From: UBA4421 sp028228615
GTDB taxonomy: Bacteria > Pseudomonadota > Gammaproteobacteria > Pseudomonadales > Azotimanducaceae
Direction of reading: 5' to 3'
DNA length: 64,000 bases
NCBI GenBank assembly: GCA_028228615.1
Contig: JAOJBS010000002.1
Coordinates: 96,588-160,587, forward strand
Positions 58,202 through 64,000 of the stretch are shown here, piece by piece. How positions within the stretch are numbered: position 1 is the first letter of the stretch; every line of letters begins with the position of its first letter. The notes beneath the pieces were generated by a model that saw only the letters and a list, made by a program, of their open reading frames with translations, ran no database searches and was not told the origin of the DNA. The translations under genes and the position numbers were made by a program.

Positions 58202-59659
58202 ATGCAAGCAGTTGAACCAATTTCGCGACAAACCATTTATTCCCACGGCACCATAGGCCTACCTATGGCGGTCTATGGCTACCCATTAGCCATCTGGATA
58301 CCCGCTCACTACGCAGGTGGTTTGGGTTTGGACCTCGCTACCGTGGGCCTTATTTTAATGCTGGCACGGTTAACCGACGTGATCACCGACCCTCTGATTG
58401 GTGAAATCTCCGACCGCTGGCGTACGCGGGTAGGCCGCCGCAAACCTTGGCTGTTGATCGGTACGCCGGTCATGCTTCTGGGGGTTTATAACCTATTTAT
58501 TCCCGGTCCGGAGGTAGATATTTACTACTTCCTGATCTGGCTGACGGTATTTTTCTTGGGCTCCACCATGATTATGTTGCCCCACAGAGCTTGGGGCGCT
58601 GAGATATCAACGGACTACCACCAACGTTCACGCATTACCGCCGCGCGCGAGTTTTATTATTTGGCCGGCCTAATGGTGGCCGCTGCTGTTCCCATGGTGG
58701 TGGAGATCACGGCAGATGGCGGTTCAGGTGTGGGGGATGTATTTGGCAAAATGTGGACGGATGCAACGGCTGCATTTACCGGCGAGATCATGAGCAAAAC
58801 CCCAGTAGACAGAGCCACCCTTACCGGGCCGGTATTGATGGCACTGGCTTGGGCTTTAATTGGTTTACTGCCTTTGGCTGCTGCTATTTGCTTCTTTTTT
58901 GTCAAAGAACCTCAGGCACCTAGCCGCGCAGAACAGGTGCCCATCAAGGAGGGTATTCGCGCGTTGCTGAAAAATGGTCCTATGTTGCGCGTATTGATGA
59001 TTGTGTTGCTGGTGCACTTTGGTGAGTCTTTCCGCAACGCTGTATCGCTGTTTTTTATTCGCGATATTGTGGGTGTGCCAACCATTGGCGCGGCGTATTT
59101 TTTCTACTTTATAGCGGGTTTAGCGGCCATTCCATTTTGGCTGGCGCTGGGTCGCCGGTTTGGTAAGCACAAGGCGTTTATGTTTACGCTGATTACCGTT
59201 GCGATTGTCAGCGCCTGTAATCTCTTTTTAGAGGACGGTGATTACTTGCCCTTCTTTTTACTCTTCATTGTTAAGGGCTTTTGCTTCGGTGGGCTGCACT
59301 TTTTACCGATAGCCATGCTGGCAGACGTAGTAGACGTAGACTCTGCGCGTACCGGTGGCAAGCGTGCCGGTACCTACTTTGCCATATTTGGTTTTACCGA
59401 AAAAATAGCCATTGCATTTGGTACGGGCGTCTCGCTGAACGTGGTGGGCTTACTGGGATTTGATCCTTCAGGCGGCGTAGCGGGTAGTAGTGACCTTGGT
59501 GTTGCGTCGTTACGTATGGTCTACTGTTTGGGACCGGTGGTCTTTTACGGCTTGGCATTGAAGCTCATCTGGAACTATCCATTAACGCCGGTTCGTCATC
59601 AGCGCTTACGCGAGCGTATTGCACGTAGAGAAACTAGGCGCGCCCGGACTGCTGGGTAG
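58202..59659 (+). CDS. GPH-type MFS transporter
   Basis: A 485-residue membrane protein with 12 predicted helices in the glycoside-pentoside-hexuronide (GPH) branch of cation symporters. The sequence shows D-V-I-T-D-P-L-I-G-E-I-S-D-R-W-R-T-R-x-G-R-R-K-P-W near the N-terminus, which is the family marker. The start at 58202 is chosen because GGGGAGG lies upstream. Family members carry glycosides, but some transport other organic acids or steroids; the catabolic setting makes such a substrate possible. Confidence 0.85.
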   Translation: MQAVEPISRQTIYSHGTIGLPMAVYGYPLAIWIPAHYAGGLGLDLATVGLILMLARLTDVITDPLIGEISDRWRTRVGRRKPWLLIGTPVMLLGVYNLFIPGPEVDIYYFLIWLTVFFLGSTMIMLPHRAWGAEISTDYHQRSRITAAREFYYLAGLMVAAAVPMVVEITADGGSGVGDVFGKMWTDATAAFTGEIMSKTPVDRATLTGPVLMALAWALIGLLPLAAAICFFFVKEPQAPSRAEQVPIKEGIRALLKNGPMLRVLMIVLLVHFGESFRNAVSLFFIRDIVGVPTIGAAYFFYFIAGLAAIPFWLALGRRFGKHKAFMFTLITVAIVSACNLFLEDGDYLPFFLLFIVKGFCFGGLHFLPIAMLADVVDVDSARTGGKRAGTYFAIFGFTEKIAIAFGTGVSLNVVGLLGFDPSGGVAGSSDLGVASLRMVYCLGPVVFYGLALKLIWNYPLTPVRHQRLRERIARRETRRARTAG

Positions 59660-59710
59660 AAATTTATTGATAGTTTGGGTTTAGGTTAAAGTTCAGGTTC
59701 AGGAATTGAT

Positions 59711-60568
59711 ATGAATACTTTGTTACATCACGAAGAAAAGCACGGTTTTGCCTTGCGCCATCTTTCTCCCATTATTGGCACCGAAGTGCACGGCATAGAT
59801 ATCGGCGCAGCGTTAAGTGAAGAGGTGATCACCTTTTTGTCCGATCTTTTAGTGGAGCGAAAGGTGCTGTTCTTCCGTAAGCAAGACATCACCATGGATC
59901 AACACATCGCCTTCGCTAGACGTTTTGGTGAGTTAGAGGTGCATCCTTTTACAGCTAATAACGACGACCGCCCTGAGGTGATTCACCTTAAAAACGGACC
60001 AGATCATAAGCCGTCGATCGACCTTTGGCATTCGGATGTGACTTGGCGTGAAGAGCCGTCGCTGGGCTCTATTTTACGTGGCCGGCAAATACCGGAAGTA
60101 GGCGGCGATACGCTGTTTGCAAATATGGAAGCCGCTTATGCCAACTTAACAGATGAGATGAAGGCGCGGCTTGATGGGCTGTATGCGGTTCATGATAATC
60201 GCCTCTTTCTTGATGCAATGCGCAAACGAGGGGTGAGTGAGGCGGACATTGAAGCCAAAATGAAAGAGTTTCCACCGTCTCGACACCCGGTTATACGTAC
60301 ACATCCTGTTAGTGGTCGAAAGTCCATTTATGTGAATTGCGCGTTCACGAATACCATAGAGGGTATGGATCCAGTTGAGGCCGAACAGTTGCTCGCGCAA
60401 TTATATCAAACCGCAGCAATACCCAATATTCAGTGTCGATTTCGTTGGGAAAAAGATTCCTTCGCCTTTTGGGATAATCGCGGGGCTCAGCACTATGCCG
60501 CAGCTGATTATTGGCCTGCGGAGCGCAGCATGGAGCGTGTGACTATTAAGGGTGATCGGCCGGTTTAA
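59711..60568 (+). CDS. TauD/TfdA family 2-oxoglutarate dioxygenase
   Basis: A 285-residue Fe(II)/2-oxoglutarate-dependent oxygenase. The motif W-H-S-D-V-T-W provides His107 and Asp109, and the late Q-H-Y-A-A-A-D-Y places His261 as the third ligand, with R-S-M-E-R-V as the 2-oxoglutarate-binding arginine region. The N-terminus has G-T-E-V-H-G-I-D and the conserved V-L-F-F-R-K-Q-D. Close homologs act on taurine, alkylsulfates and phenoxyacids. AGGAATTGAT precedes the ATG. It follows the MFS gene by 51 bp and is likely in the same operon. Confidence 0.9.
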   Translation: MNTLLHHEEKHGFALRHLSPIIGTEVHGIDIGAALSEEVITFLSDLLVERKVLFFRKQDITMDQHIAFARRFGELEVHPFTANNDDRPEVIHLKNGPDHKPSIDLWHSDVTWREEPSLGSILRGRQIPEVGGDTLFANMEAAYANLTDEMKARLDGLYAVHDNRLFLDAMRKRGVSEADIEAKMKEFPPSRHPVIRTHPVSGRKSIYVNCAFTNTIEGMDPVEAEQLLAQLYQTAAIPNIQCRFRWEKDSFAFWDNRGAQHYAAADYWPAERSMERVTIKGDRPV

Positions 60569-61372
60569 TACACGGCGAAAAAACTTGCTCGTCCCTAATC
60601 ATTTTTGTTCTTTCACAAGAGAAAGCAGGGCATTTTTTTTCAGGCCTGTTTGTAGCGGGTTTTTTGAAAGGTATATTTTTCTCGACTAACGGTTATTTTG
60701 TGCAGTAATTGCAAAAACTCGAACAATTCGTAATGGTTAAGTTACAAACCTTAGCAGATGTAGCTGTTGAGTTTGTTATGCTCAGGGGGTCTTAGCTTTT
60801 TGGAATGGGCCATGTTTGACCAAATAACTTACAAAATTGTTGGGGAAACTCAGTACTTTTTATCTTTTACCCTTGTTTCTATTTTTCTGGTTTTTCCAGC
60901 TTTTGCTGTTTCAGCGAATGCTGAAGCGCCGGCAAAACTTTGTGGTGGTAGATCAGGGGCGTCTTAACGGCGTTGCCAGTGGCAATAAGTGGACGGGTGA
61001 TTTTGCCTATCAAACAGCGGCAGTGCCTGCGGCTAAACAATACGGCATTGCTATTTGGATCAGTGAGCCCGGACGGGTGAAGCCTATTCAAGCGGTGGGC
61101 GATTGGTTGTCGCTCCACCCCAATCCGTTTTGCTTGCCCGATGTTTTTAATGCCGCGTTGCCGCGCCTAGTTGCGTTGCCGAGGGTGCGCGCACCCTCGG
61201 CATTTTTGTCCTCTTAACGTCTAATATTCCAGCCCGCTAAATCTTTCCAGTCTATTCATTACACTCTCGTTTTTGCGCCATAAATGGTACATTTCTGCGC
61301 TTAAATTTGCCTTTGCGTTGAGAGGATTTGATTCAACGTGATGCCGGCTGTGAACGTAAAAAAGGACAGGAC
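60569..61372. other. Intergenic region with an unclear ORF
   Basis: About 800 bp between the TauD-type gene and the Baeyer-Villiger monooxygenase gene. Two overlapping frames have protein-like features: 60767-60967 shows a signal-like hydrophobic N-terminus, and 60837-61217 shows a sequence rich in W and P (for example V-A-S-G-N-K-W-T-G-D-F-A-Y). The second frame reads through the terminator. They might be halves of one frameshifted gene, but no family was recognised. Confidence 0.35.
61178..61207 (+). terminator. Strong terminator
   Basis: A perfect 10-bp stem GCCGAGGGTG/CACCCTCGGC with a CGCG loop (61178-61201) is followed by five T residues (61203-61207). It ends the transcript upstream of the monooxygenase gene. 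Confidence 0.9.
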
Positions 61373-62881
61373 ATGCAAGAGTTTGACGTGGTTATTGTAG
61401 GTGCGGGTATTTCAGGTGTGAGCGCCGCCTACCATTTACAAAAGAGTTGCCCGAATAAGACTTTTACCATTTTAGAGTCGCGTAAAAGCATAGGGGGTAC
61501 TTGGGATCTGTTTAAGTATCCGGGCATTCGCTCTGACAGCGACATGCACACCCTTGGATTTAATTTCAAGCCTTGGATTGATGAAAAGTCCATTGCTGAC
61601 GGCCCTTCAATTAAGCGTTACCTAAGCGAGACCATTTCTGAGAACAAAATGCATGATCATATTCAGCACGAGACCAAGCTGGTCGCAGCCAATTGGTCTA
61701 GTGAGTCTAGTCGCTGGATTATGAGCGTTGAGCAAAAGGGACATGTGGTGGAAATGAGCTGCAACTTTTTGATGATGTGCAGTGGCTACTATAACTATGA
61801 CACGCCGTACACGCCTGAGTTTGCTGGTCAGCAGGATTTTCAAGGGCAGGTTGTGCACCCTCAACATTGGCCTGAAGAGTTAGATTATCAAGACAAGCAA
61901 GTTGTGGTGATTGGCAGTGGCGCTACTGCAATGACATTGGTGCCCTCAATGGCTGAGAAGGCCGGTCACGTAACCATGTTGCAGCGCTCACCTACATACG
62001 TTGCCTCGCGCCCAGATCAAGACGCCGTTGCTAATACGCTGCGTAAATTTCTACCGGGCAGTGTCGCGTATGCGATTACACGTTTTAAAAATACTCAGAT
62101 GCAAAAGTTCTTGTACGGCAAAATGCGCGCCGAACCTGAGAAAATGAAAAAAGTGCTGGTGGGCATGGTGCGTAAGGCGTTGGGGCCAAAATACGATGTC
62201 GAAAAGCACTTCACTCCAAAATATAACCCCTGGGATCAGCGCATGTGCTTAATTCCTAATGGTGATTTATTCAAATCTATTACAGCGGGTGATACTACAG
62301 TGGTGACAGATCATATTGATCATTTCACGACGGACGGGATCGCACTGAAATCAGGTGAAATCCTGAAGGCAGATATTATTGTTACGGCCACCGGTTTGAA
62401 TATGCAGGTAATGGGTGGCGCAGCATTTAGTGTAGACGACAAGCCTGTAGATTTCCCCGGCACTTTTTCTTACAAAGGGATGATGTACTCGGACGTGCCG
62501 AATTTGATTCAGACCTTTGGTTATATCAATGCGTCTTGGACTCTGCGCGCAGATCTAACCTCTGAGTATGCGTGCCGTTTGCTCAACCACATGGACGCCA
62601 AAGGCGTAAGCCAGTGCACGGCGCGTCTGCGTGAAGAAGATATGGACATGCCTGCAAAGCCTTGGATTGAGGATTTTTCCGCCGGTTATATGCAGCGTTC
62701 TATGCATACCATGCCTAAGCAGGGTGACAAAGATCCGTGGCGCAATACGCAGAATTACGCGTTAGATAAAAAGATTATCCGCAAGGCGTCGCTAGAAGAT
62801 GGGGCGTTAGTCTTCGGACCTACAGACTTGGCCCAAGGGCATGTGAATGCCTCAATTGAGAACGCTAAGGTTGCTGCGTAG
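61373..62881 (+). CDS. Flavin-containing Baeyer-Villiger-type monooxygenase
   Basis: A 502-residue FAD/NADPH enzyme. The first dinucleotide-binding motif G-A-G-I-S-G is at residues 10-15. The family fingerprint F-Q-G-Q-V-V-H-P-Q-H-W-P matches FxGxxxHxxxW of class B monooxygenases, and V-V-I-G-S-G-A-T-A is the NADPH Rossmann motif. Other conserved blocks are G-G-T-W-D-L-F-K-Y-P-G-I-R-S-D. Such enzymes insert oxygen next to a carbonyl of cyclic or linear ketones. The ATG at 61373 follows GGACAGG. It is convergent with the cytochrome P450 gene. Confidence 0.9.
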   Translation: MQEFDVVIVGAGISGVSAAYHLQKSCPNKTFTILESRKSIGGTWDLFKYPGIRSDSDMHTLGFNFKPWIDEKSIADGPSIKRYLSETISENKMHDHIQHETKLVAANWSSESSRWIMSVEQKGHVVEMSCNFLMMCSGYYNYDTPYTPEFAGQQDFQGQVVHPQHWPEELDYQDKQVVVIGSGATAMTLVPSMAEKAGHVTMLQRSPTYVASRPDQDAVANTLRKFLPGSVAYAITRFKNTQMQKFLYGKMRAEPEKMKKVLVGMVRKALGPKYDVEKHFTPKYNPWDQRMCLIPNGDLFKSITAGDTTVVTDHIDHFTTDGIALKSGEILKADIIVTATGLNMQVMGGAAFSVDDKPVDFPGTFSYKGMMYSDVPNLIQTFGYINASWTLRADLTSEYACRLLNHMDAKGVSQCTARLREEDMDMPAKPWIEDFSAGYMQRSMHTMPKQGDKDPWRNTQNYALDKKIIRKASLEDGALVFGPTDLAQGHVNASIENAKVAA

Positions 62882-62956
62882 TTTATACAAAAAACCTAAT
62901 AAAATCCCATGATGGTAATCGTTAGGAGTGGGTCTTTTTGATGGGTTGATGGCGAA

Positions 62957-62988
62957 CAAAATCTGATCCTTTGGGTCAGATTTGTTTT
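62957..62988. terminator. Terminator between the monooxygenase and P450 genes
   Basis: AAATCTGATCC (62959-62969) pairs with GGGTCAGATTT (62973-62983) over 11 bp with one G-U pair, then GTTTTC follows on the plus strand; the A-run on the other side gives a weaker T-run on the minus strand. Confidence 0.8.
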
Positions 62989-63076
62989 CTCTCTGATCTT
63001 TTTGGCGTCCTCTTTGTAGCGTCCTTCCGTCTTGTCTTTTTTCGTTATTCTTAAATTTGTTGTCCTGAGGGTGAGG

Positions 63077-64000
63077 TTAGTTTTTTCTTGAGTAGCGAAT
63101 TGGCATGCTTTTTATGCCTGAGATAAAGTTTGATGCCAGCCACTGGGGTTCTTCAATTATTTCAATGTCATGAAGCTGGCTGAGAATGGTTTCAAACATA
63201 CAGTCTATTTCTACTCGCGCGATATGCTGGCCAAGACAAACATGGGTGCCAGTTCCAAATGCGATATGCGAGTTAGCTTCCCTGGTTATATCGAAATTCT
63301 TTGGATTATCAAACTGACGTGCATCATGGTTTGCCGCTGCAAAGTAGCGCACCACTTTATCGCCTTTGGCGATTTGTTTATCACCCAGTTGGGTATCTTG
63401 CGTTGCGGTGCGGCGCATATAAATCACTGGGCATACAGTACGTAGCATTTCGTCCCGTGCGCTGGGGATTAGGCTAAAGTCGCTGCGCAAATGCTCTAAC
63501 GTTTTCGGTTGCTGGATGAGTTTTTGTAGCCCGCCACTGACCAAGTTGCGTGTGGTGTCGCCGCCCGCATCTATCAACAGCATGAAGAACAGCTGAAAAT
63601 CTACGACATCTAATTTGTAGTCGTCTACTTCTGCTTGGACAATTTGCGTTGCGAGATCGTTACCCGGATTCTTATTCTTTTCTGCAAAAACTTGGGCCGC
63701 GTAGGTGAACATATCTACCCCGGCTTGGGCCATTGCGCCCTTGGGCAGCGCCTCCGGGGAGGTATGCAGAATTTCTGTGAGTTCGTAGAGTTTGCGACCA
63801 TCTTCTAGCGGAATTCCCATGAGGTCGGCGATGACCGCTGAGGGTAATTCGCCAGCAACGGTTGCAACAAAGTCTACTTCACCGCGTCCTTTAGGCAGGG
63901 CGTTGATAATGTCCATTGTCAGTTCTTGTATGCGCGGACGCAGGTCTGCTGCTGGGCCTCGGGTAAATTCTCGACTGATGAGCCTTCTAAACTGAGTGTG
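63077..64000 (-). CDS. Cytochrome P450, C-terminal part
   Basis: The gene continues past the right edge; the visible 307 residues are open to the window end. The I-helix motif D-A-G-G-D-T-T-R, the E-x-x-R (E-M-L-R) and the heme-binding F-G-T-G-T-H-V-C-L-G are complete. The tail S-G-I-K-S-M-P-I-R-Y is typical of actinobacterial and proteobacterial CYP124/125/142-like enzymes, which hydroxylate steroid side chains or branched alkyl chains. The neighbouring Baeyer-Villiger monooxygenase and CoA-transferase genes support a role in hydrophobic-substrate breakdown, but this is inference. Confidence 0.9.
   Translation of the reverse strand, partial: HTQFRRLISREFTRGPAADLRPRIQELTMDIINALPKGRGEVDFVATVAGELPSAVIADLMGIPLEDGRKLYELTEILHTSPEALPKGAMAQAGVDMFTYAAQVFAEKNKNPGNDLATQIVQAEVDDYKLDVVDFQLFFMLLIDAGGDTTRNLVSGGLQKLIQQPKTLEHLRSDFSLIPSARDEMLRTVCPVIYMRRTATQDTQLGDKQIAKGDKVVRYFAAANHDARQFDNPKNFDITREANSHIAFGTGTHVCLGQHIARVEIDCMFETILSQLHDIEIIEEPQWLASNFISGIKSMPIRYSRKN

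Noticed and set aside
1..64000. CRISPR arrays, rRNA or tRNA genes, prophage
   Set aside because: No regularly spaced repeats with unique spacers and no recognisable tRNA, rRNA or phage structural genes were seen by eye. A dedicated scan (tRNAscan-SE, CRISPR finder) would be decisive.

Overview
The window reads as a chromosomal segment of a heterotrophic marine-type gammaproteobacterium with roughly 50% GC. The evidence is indirect. There are several TonB-dependent receptors, a formylglycine-type sulfatase, lone phytanoyl-CoA dioxygenase-like enzymes, many oxygenases and CoA transferases, and family pairs common in Cellvibrionales-like bacteria. No rRNA, tRNA or CRISPR array was seen, so the taxonomic call is inference.

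Layout. 1-2.7 kb (minus) holds a partial metallo-beta-lactamase-fold protein, a tandem DsbA-like protein and a GST-like protein. 3-7.4 kb (plus) holds a sulfatase, a DUF1330 protein, a methyltransferase-like protein, an epoxide-hydrolase-like protein and a globin. 7.7-9.9 kb is a PQQ alcohol dehydrogenase with a fused cytochrome c. 10.3-12.2 kb (minus) is a three-gene ExbB/ExbD-like membrane operon. 12.5-17.6 kb (minus) holds an MBL lipoprotein, a class II aldolase and a large TonB receptor with a palindrome-rich leader. 18-20.7 kb holds a PhyH dioxygenase, an amidohydrolase lipoprotein and a short gene whose only sensible reading has an in-frame UGA in a C-x-x-U motif: a SelW/Rdx-type selenoprotein candidate. 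21-24.6 kb holds an acyl-CoA ligase, a coniferyl-type aldehyde dehydrogenase and a GFA-family protein.

24.8-30.9 kb is a complete glycerol-type ABC importer in the order glpS-T-P-Q-U-V, closed by a strong terminator. 31-36.6 kb contains small enzymes and membrane proteins (ABM monooxygenase, CMD-family, YqaE, DUF2959, sterol-desaturase family, DUF3445, DUF547). 36.6-41.4 kb has a ZnuD-like TonB receptor, a small CxxC membrane protein and a DUF885 lipoprotein. 41.8-44.5 kb has a CaiB-type CoA transferase and an NfeD/SPFH pair. 44.5-46.1 kb is a gene-poor stretch ending in an internally deleted transposase. 46.3-52 kb is housekeeping-like (DUF2805, DUF3429, LptF, MetY, M50 protease, ELM1 family). 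52.3-64 kb is catabolic: a double CoA transferase, PhyH, an HSL-type hydrolase, Nudix, a GPH-type transporter, TauD-family dioxygenase, a Baeyer-Villiger monooxygenase and a cytochrome P450. This set suits breakdown of hydrophobic or alicyclic compounds, but the substrate cannot be read from sequence.

Two signals stand out. The first is the candidate selenoprotein at 20503-20724, with a hairpin placed where a bacterial SECIS should be. The second is a recurring mutational pattern: at least eleven short tandem duplications, mostly with 13-bp or 15-bp units, in spacers and at gene ends.
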